A stretch of 64,000 nucleotides of DNA, from assembly GCF_023898315.1 (NCBI RefSeq), contig NC_064623.1:18551140-18615139 (forward strand), in the 5' to 3' direction. The position numbers were made by a program, and so were the translations under genes. The notes below the pieces were generated by a model. The model saw only the letters and a program-made list of their open reading frames with translations. It had not been told where the DNA came from and did no database searches. Below are positions 11,705 to 23,361 of the stretch, one piece after another (the first letter of the stretch is position 1; each line of letters opens with the position of its first letter). The stretch comes from Schistocerca nitens (Eukaryota > Arthropoda > Insecta > Orthoptera > Acrididae).

Positions 11705-11738
<34 letters not shown>
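11705..11738. repeat. (TA)n microsatellite
   Basis: Uninterrupted alternating TA of about 34 bp inside an otherwise unremarkable 11340-12180 stretch. Confidence 0.95.
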
Positions 11739-11741
<3 letters not shown>

Positions 11742-12220
11742 CATGGCAAACACAGAGACGTTATAGAGAGATACGGGTATGTTGCCGCATCCAGTAGTGA
11801 TAGAACGTGATAATTTCTTGTGCAACAGCAGGTGGGAAGAATCAGACATCATTAGGTTATCCCCCGCCACACCTATGTCATTAAGACCACCTGAAACGTC
11901 TCATTAACTCGAACGGCGACAGCCGGTCGCTGCCTCGGCAGTAAAGCTTCACGCCTCCTAGGGGCAGGTGCATCGAGTTAACAACAGTGGTGTTAGCCGC
12001 AGTTTGTGTCAGTCTTAACGAGTGGGTGTTTTGGCTGACAAGTAACTGTCTGTCATATTTCTGAGCACGGTTAAATCTTTTAGTTCCTGTGTGTAAACTG
12101 ATTGAGCCTGGTGCTGAAGGTAAAACGACTGCTTGTTTTTACACATCAGCGTTCCTCTACTTCCCTACTATTAATTTAATACAGGTGTATTACCAAAGTG
12201 GTATTTTTAAATTTGCAGAA

Positions 12221-13912
12221 ATGCCACGTCGTCGTGGATGTCGATATAAGTCAGACAACTTCTGCTACATCTGTGGGAAGTTCACTTTTGCCAGAAATAG
12301 GAAGAAAATTTCTTCAGTCATAAAGAAAGCATACAAACATTACTTTGGAGTAGAGGTAAGAGACCGAGATAAAGAATGGGCACCACATTTCTGTTGTACT
12401 ACATGTTACTGCAAACTAATTCAGTGGTGGAAAGAATGTGGCGTTGTTAGCTGTTCCCATGGTGTGGAGGGAGCCTAAGGACCATGTTACTGATTGTTAT
12501 TACTGTCTAACAAAAATTCAGGGTTTTACAAACAAAAAGTCGAAGAGGCACATTGTTTACCCAGATCTGCCTTCAGCGAGAATGCCAGTGCAGCATTCCG
12601 ACAACCTTCCAGAACCTTCAAGAGCTTGAGGTCAAATTCCGAGTGACAGTGAAATAAGTAGTACTGAAGAAATCACAGATGATGATTCTTTATATCACTA
12701 CACAAGTGAATCATCGCCACATTTGTTAACACAGGCAGATTGAAATGATTTAGTACGTTATCTAGGACTAAGTAAACAAAAGGCGCAGCTGCTTGGTTCA
12801 AGATTACAAGAGTATAATCTACTGCACCAAAGTACTAAAATCAGTGTTCAGGCACAGAGAACATGCCTTCATTTCTTATTTTTCAACTGACGAAGCACTG
12901 ACATTTTGCAATGACGTTTCTGGCCTGATAAAAGTGCTGAACTTCACTTATATTTCACAGGAGTGGAGACTTTTCATAGATGCATCGAAAACAAGTCTGA
13001 AGGGTGTTTTGCTCCATAACGGAAATAAAATACCCTCTGTTCCAGTAGCTTACGCTAGTTTGACAAAAGAGAATTACGAATTCGTACAAAGGATGCTAAA
13101 TTCATTAAAATACAATGAACACAAATGGGAATTATGTGCAGATTTCAAGGTAATTGCTATGGTACTGGGAATGCAACAAGGCTACACAAAGTATGCCTGT
13201 TTTCTTTGTGAGTGGGATAGTCGAGACCGAAATTCTCACTACGTGAAAAAGAAATGACCTAGGCGAAGATGGAAAGTTGGCGAAAACAATGTACAACGTG
13301 AAAGTCTGGTAGCCCCTGAATATATACTACTTCCACCGCTTCACATCAAACTTGACCTCATGAAACAATTCGTGAAGGCCATGGATCCAACAGGATGTGG
13401 GTTTGCATATCTAGCTGCCAAATTCCCCTGTCTTTCAGCTGCAAAAATAAAGGAAGGTGTATTTGTGGGCCCACAAATCAGGGAGCTGCAGAAAACTGCA
13501 AATTTTGAAGCATGTTTAACTGATAAAGAAAAAACTGCATGGGACTGTTTCAAGATGGTGTCGGAAAACTTCCTCGGAAGAAGAACTACTAACTACAAAG
13601 CAATGGTGAAGGATAGATCAAAGAATATCAGGATTTGGGGTGCAATATGTCCTTGAAGGTACATATGATGGATTCTCATCTGGACTACTTCACAGAGAGT
13701 TGTAGTGACGTATCGGATGAAGATGGGGAAAGATTCCATAAAGACATTTCTACCACAGAAAGGCGCTATGAAGGGAAGTGGGTACCTTCTATGTTATCAG
13801 ATTATTGCTGGAATATCATTCGAGAGAAGAACGATTCACAATACAAGAGAATGTGCATTACAAGGCAGTGGCTCATTGTTTGTCAATTTTCTGTAAATTC
13901 TCATGTCAAATA
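12221..13912 (+). pseudogene. Cysteine-rich repeat-associated protein of unknown function, broken copy
   Basis: I recognise this as a multi-copy arthropod protein family without an assigned function, possibly transposon-derived; no function is claimed. The N-terminal part has paired Cys motifs (FCYICGKFTF, CCTTCYCKL) that look like a zinc-binding domain, followed by VPMVWREPKDHVTDCYYC with another Cys pair. Later blocks in order are LGLSKQKAQLLGSRLQEYN, WRLFIDASKTSLKGVLLHNG, KVIAMVLGMQQGYTKYACFL with the CEWDSRDR block, LLPPLHIKLDLMKQFVKAMD, AKIKEGVFVGPQI and DGERFHKDISTTERRYEGKW. Frameshifts near 12470, 12845 and 13640 and in-frame stops near 12628, 12744 and 13256 inactivate it. A splice-acceptor-like tract (atttttaaatttgcag) sits just before the ATG, so it does not look like a processed copy. 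Confidence 0.75.
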
Positions 13913-14240
13913 AATCCTTCAAAGTGTATACACAAAGGTTGCTGTGTTATATGTTAGATCCCACCCTCCATTAATGTGATGAACTTATAACATCATAAAG
14001 ATGTGCATTTGTTTGTCGAATTTCACCTCACGTTTGCTGCACTATATCAGAAACTGAAAAGAGAAATAAAGTTGCGATTACTCATAAACTATCCCTGACA
14101 GAAAAAAACCAAAAAGAGTTTTCAATTCAGCTCTCAAATTACAACTAGGATCACAATACTTTTTATCAGAAATAGAAAAAAGGTTTTTTTTGTAGAACAG
14201 TGTTATCCATCTTAAAAGTTGCATTCTTTACGGGAAACAC

Positions 14241-16028
14241 ACAGGGTGGTCCATCGATAGTGAGCGGGCCAAATATCTCACGAAACAAGTATCAAACGAA
14301 AAAAACTACAAAGAACGAAATTCGTCTAGCTTGAAGGGGGAAACCAGATGGCGCTATGGTTGGTCCGCTAGATGGCGCTGCGTTTTCTCTAATTGGAACC
14401 CCCATTTATTATTACATATTCGTGTAGTACGTAAACAAATATGAATGTTTTAGTTGTCCCACTTTTTTCGCTTTGTGATACATGATGCCGTAATAGTCAC
14501 AAACGTATAGGTACGTGGTATCACGTAACATTCCGCCAGTGCAGACGATATTTGCTTCGTGATACATTACCCGTGCTAAAATGGACCGTTTACCAATTGC
14601 GGAAAAGGTCGATATCGTGTTGATCTACGGCTATTGTGATCAAAATGCCCAACAGGCGTGTGCTATGTATGCTGCTCGGTATCCTGGGCGACATCATCGA
14701 AGTATCCGGACCGTTCGCCGGATAGTTACGTTATTTAAGGAAACAGGAAGTGTTCAGCCACATGTGAAACGTCAACCACGACCTGCAAATTCCTCGAGAA
14801 TCGGGGATCTCAAAAACGCCGGTGTTGAGAACGCTACATCAACATCGACTGCACCCGTACCATGTTTCTATGCACCAGGAATTGCATGGCGACAACTTTG
14901 AACGTCGTGTACAGTTCTGCCACTGGGCACAAGAGAAATTACGGGAGGATGAAAGATTTTTTGCACGCGTCCTATTTAGCGACGAAGAGTCATTCACGAA
15001 CAGCGGTAACCTAAACCGGCATAATATTTACTATTGGGCAACGGAAAATCCACGATGGCTGCGATAAGGGGAACATCAGCGACCTTGGCGGGTTAATGTT
15101 TGGTGCGCCATTATGGGAGGAAGGATAATTGGCCCCATTTTATCGATGGCAATCTAAATGGTGCAATGGATGCTGATTTCCTACGTAATGTTCTAGCGAT
15201 GTTACTACAAGATGTTTCACTGCATGACAGAATGGCGATGTACTTCCAACATGATGGATGTCCGACACATAGCTCGCGTGCGGTTGAAGCGGCATTGAAC
15301 AGCATATTTCATGACAGGTGGGTTGGTCGTAGAAGCACCATACCATGGCCCGCACGTTCACAGGATCTGACGTCACCGGATTTCTTTCTGTGAGGGAAGT
15401 TGAAGAATATTTGCCTGACAACATGCGTCCGCGCATTGTCAATGCATGTGCGAACATTACGGAAGGCGAACTACTCGCTGTTGAGACGAATGTCGTTACA
15501 CGTATTGCCAAATGCATTGAGGTTGACGCATATTATTTTGAGCATTTATTGCATTAATGTGGTATTTTCAGGTAATCACGCTGTAACGGCATGCGTTGTC
15601 AGAAATGATAAGTTTACAAATGTACATGTATCACATTGGAACAACCGAAATAAAATGTTCAAACGTACCTATGTTCTGTATTTTAATCTAAAAATCCTAC
15701 CTGTTACCAACTGTTCGTCTAAAATTGTGAGCCATATGTTTGTGACTATTACATCGCCATCTACCACAAAGCGAAAAAAGGGGTCCAACTAAAACATTCA
15801 TATTTCTTTACGTACTGCACGAATATGCAATAAAAAATGGGGGTTTCTATTTTAAAAAATGCAGTTGATATCCGTTAGACCTATGGCAGCGGCATATAGC
15901 GGGCCAACCATAGCGCCATCCGGTTTCCCCCTTCAAGCTAGACAAGTTTCGTTCTTTGTAATTTTTTCGTTTGACGCTTATTTTGTAAGATATTTGGCCC
16001 GGTCACGATCAATGGAGCACTCTCTATA
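14241..16028. mobile_element. IS630/mariner-type element with long inverted repeats
   Basis: The left terminal region (about 14247-14477) and the right one (about 15765-16024) are inverted copies over some 230-260 bp. Shared blocks include gggccaaatatct, agcttgaagggggaaacc and atggcgctatggttgg. Right of the element the flank reads TA; on the left it is CA, presumably a mutated TA. Length about 1.79 kb. Confidence 0.85.
14581..15557 (+). pseudogene. DDE/D transposase with DUF4817-like N-terminus, frameshifted
   Basis: The open start at 14581 encodes an HTH region typical of the insect DUF4817-type transposases (IAEKVDIVLIYGYCDQNAQQ, then RTVRRIVTLFKETGSVQ). A frameshift near 14820 moves to the next frame, which carries the first catalytic Asp in LFSDEESFTN at about 14980. 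A stop at 15064 and a further shift lead to FQHDGCPTH (second Asp, near 15255) and WPARSQDLTSPDFFL (third acidic residue, near 15365). The tail continues to about 15557. The protein would act on the element's long inverted repeats. At least three disablements are present. Confidence 0.85.
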
Positions 16029-16363
16029 CAGATATAAACCCAGTTCTCACACCACTAAAAGTGCTCTTTAAACTGAAACATCGTATTATTTGTATACGGA
16101 ACTAGAGCGACACCTTCGAATATCAGTGTCTTTTTTACGCGGTATTTTCATTAAATCCCTAATAGACTTAATATTTCTCGGTTGATATTTCGTTTCTACA
16201 AACATTTCATTGACGTGCCGCTTGGATTTGCATTGGGGTCTTAATGGGTGCGCGGTGGATTATGGGAATAAATAAGAAGTGGACACACATGCACACCCAC
16301 ACCCAGACCTGCCTCTGCCCACCCAGCCACACACCAACCCAACCAGCCGCCCCCCCCCCCCCA

Positions 16364-16421
<58 letters not shown>

Positions 16422-16843
16422 GGGAGGGAGAGAGAGAGAGGGAGGGAGAGGGAGACAGACAGACAGTGTGTGAGCAAAGCTAAGCCAGACCAAGCAGACT
16501 CGGCACAAAAGCTACAGTGGGTCAGGCAGATCCCAGCTGCCGACCTTTCGCTGGAACTGAAACTGGGTTGCATTGAACGTTCCTCCAGCTTACCGCCCAC
16601 CACCACTAGCGAAATGTCAACTAGCAGTTGTCATGTGGGCATGCGCTGGAACTTCACCTGGGGGGGTGTGCAATGCTGCTTTTATCATTTTTCAAAAATA
16701 TTGAACTGTAAGAAGGAAGATTTACATTTCTATGTTGTTAAGCAAAATTATCTTAAGCGGTCCTGCGCTGCAGTTATTCCTTAAGCCTTTTGCTGCTGGC
16801 ATGGGGAGAAAACTGAGAGCTAATGTGGACGTGGTTCTTAGAC
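16029..16843. other. Stretch without a recognisable gene, microsatellite-bearing
   Basis: Contains poly-C and (CA)n/(GA)n tracts at 16348-16460 and otherwise no family or gene I can name. Long Thr-His or Cys-Val open frames here are translations of the dinucleotide repeat. Confidence 0.55.
16348..16460. repeat. Poly-C, (CA)n and (GA)n microsatellite
   Basis: About 15 C residues, then roughly 50 bp of CA, then a GGGA/GA-rich tract. Confidence 0.95.
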
Positions 16844-16855
16844 TTTGATGGTGAT

Positions 16856-16973
16856 GACGAAATAAATCTTGGGTGAACAGCCTGGTATGAGTGTCCTATG
16901 CACACTCATACCAGGCTGTTCACCCGAGATTTATTTCGTCATAAAATACGCCTGGAGCAATCGAAGAATCACA
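16856..16973. mobile_element. Foldback insertion 1 with 12-bp target duplication
   Basis: Two 39-nt arms (16856-16894 and 16902-16940) are inverted copies with a single mismatch and enclose the 7-nt loop cctatgc. A 33-nt unpaired tail follows (16941-16973). The unit is flanked by a perfect 12-bp direct repeat tttgatggtgat (16844-16855 and 16974-16985). The same layout recurs at 35369-35658. The transcript would form a near-perfect hairpin. The insertion mechanism is not visible; the duplication length fits target-primed reverse transcription. Confidence 0.88.
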
Positions 16974-17060
16974 TTTGATGGTGATACCACAGTTTCCGGG
17001 GATAGCTGTATTGTTCCGTGGCGAAAACGTCATATATCTGTTGTCCCAGCAGTCTCTCCC

Positions 17061-17880
17061 GGGACACACAGGCAAAGACTTTTTATCTTGAATTGCATGT
17101 GACTTATTCAAGTTTTTGTGGACATACATACTTACGTGTTACAGGTCCCAGTGACGTAACAACAGCGACATCGGACACCATTTGGAAACAACATGTACTC
17201 AGATCAGTAGAAAGCCCGATATGTCCTCTCGTATCGCCTGACAAGGTCACAAAAAGCAGTCGGGATGGAATGCGGCCTCATTTGGGAAAAAAAAAAGTTT
17301 CGAATAGTCATAATCTTCCGCAGTCTCAGCCAGCATGGTAACAGAAAAGTCATAACGAGTACTGTAGTGCGTTGGTTGGACGACCGGTACTTTGTACACG
17401 CGGTAAAGAAGTTGCTTATGTAGGACACGAAGCACTAATCTGTTGGGAATCTGGAGCGCATATGAGGACGTGCGGACTAACTTCTTTGGACTTCTCACGA
17501 AGGTGTCTGTCTCTGAATTGCCTGCACGCTAGGTTGTCTGCGCATTAGGTCCAGGAGTGACTGTTCGAGTGTGATCACAGACGCTCCCTGTTCCCTTCAA
17601 CTTCGCATGTCATATCTTGATGGTTTTAACATACGGTGGCTGTCTATTGTATGCTTTGTGGCAGTCTCCTTGAACTGTTTTACGTGACTGTGTCTCGTGA
17701 TGCCGGAGAACACAATGGCGCTCTCCTGGTGCGAGTACATTTTGTTTGCAAATGATGTCCGATTCCGCTGTTGTTGCGTCCCTGGGCCTCGGAACAGACA
17801 AAGTGACAGTAAGTATGGATGTACACAAAAACTTGAATATGTCGTATGCAGTTCAAGTTAAAAAGTCTTGTCTGCGTCTC
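17061..17880. repeat. Large imperfect inverted repeat
   Basis: Arms of about 190-200 bp (17061-17253 and 17682-17880) are diverged inverted copies. Both contain ttcaagtttttgtg or its complement, an aagactttttaacttga-like block and a gacgtaacaacagcg-like block. The roughly 430-bp spacer has no recognisable coding sequence. This suggests a non-autonomous DNA element with long termini or two opposed copies of one repeat. Confidence 0.65.
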
Positions 17881-18944
<1,064 letters not shown>

Positions 18945-19200
18945 GTGTTGTTGTGCTGTGCTTGAATCCGAAAACGGATTTGATTCTGCTCTCCACGCTA
19001 TTCTATCACGTCTAAGCCTCGTTTTCATCGTTCCATAACTATTGCAACCTACATCCATTTCAACTTGGTCACTATCTTCACAGCTTCGTCTCCCTCTATA
19101 ATTTTTAACCGTCACTCCTCCCTTCATTAACAAAGTGACGACTCTTCGACGCCCCAGAATGTATCATAGCAGCTGATCCCTTGTCTTATTCAAGTTGTGC
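18945..19200 (-). pseudogene. RTE-like LINE 3' fragment
   Basis: The minus strand encodes only the C-terminal tail of the RTE-like polyprotein (NYRGRRSCEDSDQVEMDVGC, then RRDRIAWRAESNPF), which corresponds to the end of copies L1 and L5. It is 5'-truncated and diverged. The 3' tail is near 18945. Confidence 0.75.
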
Positions 19201-21779
19201 TGTAAACTGAAAATAAAAGTAATAAATAAAATCCCGTTGGCCTGGGTAGTTTTGTCAAGATACAATACTTCACATAGAATGCTTAATGTCTACCAAAGAC
19301 AATGGTAAGTTCAGGCATAAGCCATAGGATCATAGGATCACAAGATGTGTTTCCCGTTCGGGTTTCCCTCAGACTATCCCAGTTTAACCGTGCTGAAAAT
19401 GGAATTTCAGTCCCGCGTATTTCAAACAGCGTATAATGCCAGTGCGGTTTTTAACGACAGTTGGAATGAAATTACATATGCGGCATAATATTACCTAATA
19501 ATGACGATATGGTACCAAATTATTAATTCCGCCATCGCACAACGAGCAAATAAAAACCAACGGACAATGTTTGCGAATTTTGCTCTGCGAATTTTACACG
19601 CGGGAGTTTCCCAGGCTGACACTGGACTACCTGCGGGTTTTGGTACGTTTACGAAGAATACGAGAGAAGCCAAAAATGCATCCATACGCTGCTGTTACTT
19701 GAATGCTCGCAGCCTCCCCAATATATTGGTTTCCTTCTGAAATTTAACCGCACTTCACCTCCTGCTCTATAAAAGTCTACGTATCTCCAAAACTATGCCC
19801 CACAATAACTGTTACCCAACTTAAACTCGCAAGCTGACCTTTGACTAAACAGAACCCAGTTTGAACTTAACTGTAACTGATCTGAATGCAACTTGTCTTT
19901 ATATTAAATGCGGAACTGAAGTGAAACAATTATCTGGCATTAATCAAAATTTCCACTTACCACTCGTCTTGACACAACAGAAAACAGCAAGCAGGCAGCG
20001 GCTAAGTTAAATTTCTACTTCTGAATACATATTCAAACTGTTGAATGTGGTAATGCGTAATGACAAACAGTGGAATGGTGAGAGTATCTATCCCTAAGGA
20101 ATAATATCACAAGACAACGAGTTTAAAATGAAGTACATATTCAAAAAGACAGAGCAAAACTGCATGTGATGACAACACTCGTATTGTCTACATGTACAGT
20201 CACACTCAAAAGTATCCGAACGACCTGAATTGCATTTCGCCTGATTCACATGCAACCGGCATAACGGGCTGTCTAGCAGATCCTCTAATCACTCCTTGGT
20301 ACAGTCGTTTGACTATTGAAAATGGTTCCAACATGTCACCACTAGAAAACACTGCTCTGTATCGCAGTAACTCAAGATGTAAAGTAATACCACAATGCTA
20401 CAAATATCAGGGAACACCTTATCACAGATAAGACTGTCCTTAAAGCTTGTAAGCCCACATTTATTCCAATAAATGACATACCTGAAATGTAACCACTCTC
20501 ATTATTACGTCAGATAGGTAATGCACGTAGTAAGTTCGTCGTATTCATGATTTCCTGTTCAACGTAACATACCGTACTTATTCTTTAACACAAAATGACA
20601 TTAAAAATTTAAGTTATTCACGAGCAGTTAGTTGAGAATATGTATGAACTTCAAATGACGCGACGAACCGTCTCGTTCTGCATATGGATTCAAAGCAGGT
20701 CAGGCAGACTAAGTAAAGATTTCGTGACTGACGCAAACTGTCATTCCTGATAAGGCATACAGAGACTGATATACCTCGATTCTAGACAGTATCAGTTAGC
20801 AAATATCAACTTTAAATTACATAACTCAAACATTTGTAACGGACGCGAATTCCTACCCAGCATCTATTGTCCCTGTTAACGAACTACGAGAGATGTTAAA
20901 TATTGCTTCTTCACAGGTAACTTACTTGAATGGCCGTGAGGCAAAGTTTGTGTTCGACAGGGACTCGAATCCAGAAACTAAACGGATTGATATCGAAGCA
21001 CAACCAACTGTGACATATCGGATTTTCTCGGCAGTAGCTAGATGTCCTTCCCAGGACTCCAACACGGCACCTATCGCTGTTATATTCTAGAGAAAACGAA
21101 CGTTAAATATGGGTTTGTTGCACCAGCAGCGACATATGAGCATGTTTGAACTAGAAATAATATGACGAAGAGTTCAGTGCTCACTGGGAATAGATCCCCA
21201 CACAGAGACGTCAGCTACCGAATTTTTCTTCACCAGCAGCTCGGAATAACATCTTGAACTTACAGTGATCTCGCAAATAGTTCTGTGTCCCACTGGGAGC
21301 CAAAAACGACAGATATCGTTAGTGTTGACAACGAATGAAAAAACATTAAAAATCAAAATTATTACCCACCAGCAGATAGGTGTTCTCATGCTAGAGCTTG
21401 ATAATACATAATGAAATCTTTAGTGCCGGGCCAGTATTCGAACCCATTCCCACGTAGTATGTGAATATGTTGAGGAATCTGCAGTATTGAACAAACAACA
21501 AATTGTAGCCGAGCTGTATTGTCATGAAGGGATCAAATTCCGCGTTAAGTGCGGTATGAGTTGCATTCTAAGTTCAGAACCAATTTTATCGACATACAGA
21601 AGCTCAGATAAAAGATGGAATAAGTGTCCTGTGACCCTACATAGCTTTTGTTTCGTCACTAGAAATAAATAACTAGTATAAGAAAGGTTACTGGTGATAG
21701 AGTTTCTACATGTCGCCCTCCAGACTTTATTGTGGTTCAACCTAACGTCTACTTAGCAGAGAAGGAATATCATCTTTAA
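19201..21779. other. Stretch without a recognisable gene
   Basis: AT-rich. At 20195-20220 a transposon-end-like sequence (tacagtcacactcaaaagta) resembles Tc1-type termini, but no partner was found. At 21318-21470 a diverged repeat with a B-box-like gtattcgaaccca resembles sequence at 25665-25765. No credible coding sequence. Confidence 0.45.
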
Positions 21780-21945
21780 TGTGAATTTCAGACCACACTG
21801 CCACTATATCTTCTTGACTTGGTGTAGTCGAAGAGAATGCAATCTTTCTCTACCTATCTAAAATCATTGACTGAAGTCGGAATCGAACCCAGACCATTGG
21901 TATAAGAACCTACCATCAGTCCAACAGACCACCAAACCCTCTTTT
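21780..21945 (-). mobile_element. tRNA-derived SINE, diverged
   Basis: Minus strand: box A-like tggtggtctgttggac, box B gggttcgattccg, then a body containing the complement of ggtgtagtcgaagagaatgc. Related body sequence is found near 25785-25825. No target duplication was identified. Confidence 0.6.
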
Positions 21946-22019
21946 CCGTGACCCATTTCTATCGTAGTGCCGATGCGTCACACTGGATGAGACTTCTGAC
22001 ACACTTGCTCCCTGTAGTA

Positions 22020-23359
22020 CGAGGGCAGTTCAATAAGTAATGTAACACATTTTTTTTCTGAAACAGGGGTTGTTTTATTCAGCATTGAAATACACCAGAT
22101 TATTCCCCAATCTTTTAGCTACACAACACTATTTTTCAACGTAATCTCCATTCAATGCTACGGCCTTACGCCACCTTGAAATGAGGGCCTGTATGCCTGC
22201 ACGGTACCATTCCACTGGTCGATGTCGGAGCCAACGTCGTACTGCATCAATAACTTCTTCATCATCCGCGTAGTGCCTCCCACGGATTGCGTCCTTCATT
22301 GGGCCAAACGTATGGAAATCCGACGGTGCGAGATCGGGGCTGTAGGGTGCATGAGGAAGAACAGTCCACTGAAGTTTTGTGAGCTCCTCTCGGGTGCAAA
22401 GACTTGTGTGAGGTCTTGCGTTGTCATGAAGAAGGAGAAGTTCGTTCAGAGTTTTGTGCCTACGAACACGCTGAAGTCGTTTCTTCAGTTTCTGAAGAGT
22501 AGCACAATACACTTCAGAGTTGATCGTTTGACCATGGGGAAGGACATCGAACAGAATAACCCCTTCAGCGTCCCAGAAGACTGTAACCATGACTTTACCG
22601 GCTGAGGGTATGGCTTTAAACTTTTTCTTGGTAGGGGAGTGGGTGTGGCGCCACTCCATTGATTGCCGTTTTGTTTCAGGTTCGAAGTGATGAACCCATG
22701 TTTCATCGCCTGTAACAATCTTTGACAAGAAATTGTCACCCTCAGCCACATGACGAGCAAGCAATTCCGCACAGATGGTTCTCCTTTGCTCTTTATGGTG
22801 TTCGGTTAGACAACGAGGGACCCAGCGGGAACAAACCTTTGAATATCCCAACTGGTGAACAATTGTGACAGCACTACCAACAGAGATGTCAAGTTGAGCA
22901 CTGAGTTGTTTGATGGTGATCCGTCGATCATCTCGAACGAGTGTGTTCGCACGCTCCGCCATTGCAGGAGTCACAGCTGTGCACGGCCGGCCCGCACACG
23001 GGAGATCAGACAGTCTTGCTTGACCTTGCGGCGATGATGACACACGCTTTGCCCAACGACTCACCGTGCTTTTGTCCACTGCCAGATCACGGTAGACATT
23101 CTGCAAGCGCCTATGAATATCTGAGATGCCCTGGTTTTCCGCCAAAAGAAACTCGACCACTGCCCGTTGTTTGCAACACACATCCGTTACAGACGCCATT
23201 TTAACAGCTCCGTTCAGCGCTGCCACCTGTCGGAAGTCAATGAAACCATACGAGACGAAGCGGGAATGTTTGAAAATATTCCACAAGAAATTTCCGGTTT
23301 TTTCAACCAAAATTGGCCGACAAAAAGAATGTGTTGCATTACTTATTGAACTGCCCTCG
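22020..23359 (-). mobile_element. Complete mariner element
   Basis: Inverted termini of about 38 bp (cgagggcagttcaataagta, then atg t/c aacacatt) are present at both ends with only a few differences. TA lies at 22018-22019 and 23360-23361. Length is 1340 bp, normal for mariner. The transposase ORF between the ends is uninterrupted. Confidence 0.96.
22129..23199 (-). CDS. Mariner transposase (DD34D), apparently intact
   Basis: The protein cuts out and reinserts the mariner element in the nucleus. I chose the Met at 23199 (356 residues), the usual mariner length. The frame stays open upstream to 23310, but that part overlaps the non-coding terminal region. An N-terminal HTH domain spans about residues 8-100 (HRRLQNVYRDLAVDKSTVSR, later SAQLDISVGSAVTIVHQLGY). 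WVPRCLTE at 126-133 is the mariner linker motif. Catalytic residues are D165 in TGDETWVHHFE, D259 in LLHDNARPH and D294 in YSPDLAPSDFH, with exactly 34 residues between the last two. No stop or frameshift is visible. HTFGPMK replaces the more usual HLFG-type sequence after the last Asp, the only oddity noticed. Activity is inferred, not shown. Confidence 0.93.
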   Translation of the reverse strand: MASVTDVCCKQRAVVEFLLAENQGISDIHRRLQNVYRDLAVDKSTVSRWAKRVSSSPQGQARLSDLPCAGRPCTAVTPAMAERANTLVRDDRRITIKQLSAQLDISVGSAVTIVHQLGYSKVCSRWVPRCLTEHHKEQRRTICAELLARHVAEGDNFLSKIVTGDETWVHHFEPETKRQSMEWRHTHSPTKKKFKAIPSAGKVMVTVFWDAEGVILFDVLPHGQTINSEVYCATLQKLKKRLQRVRRHKTLNELLLLHDNARPHTSLCTREELTKLQWTVLPHAPYSPDLAPSDFHTFGPMKDAIRGRHYADDEEVIDAVRRWLRHRPVEWYRAGIQALISRWRKAVALNGDYVEK

Positions 23360-23361
23360 TA

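Noticed and set aside
16207-16606. Open frames with long Cys-Val or Thr-His runs
   Set aside because: They are translations of the (CA)n microsatellite in several frames.
19501-19740. Frame ending in CCYLNARSLPN, resembling the start of a LINE endonuclease
   Set aside because: Only about ten residues fit, and no endonuclease motif follows downstream.
20195-20220. Complete Tc1-like element
   Set aside because: Only one terminus-like sequence was seen; no inverted partner or transposase nearby.
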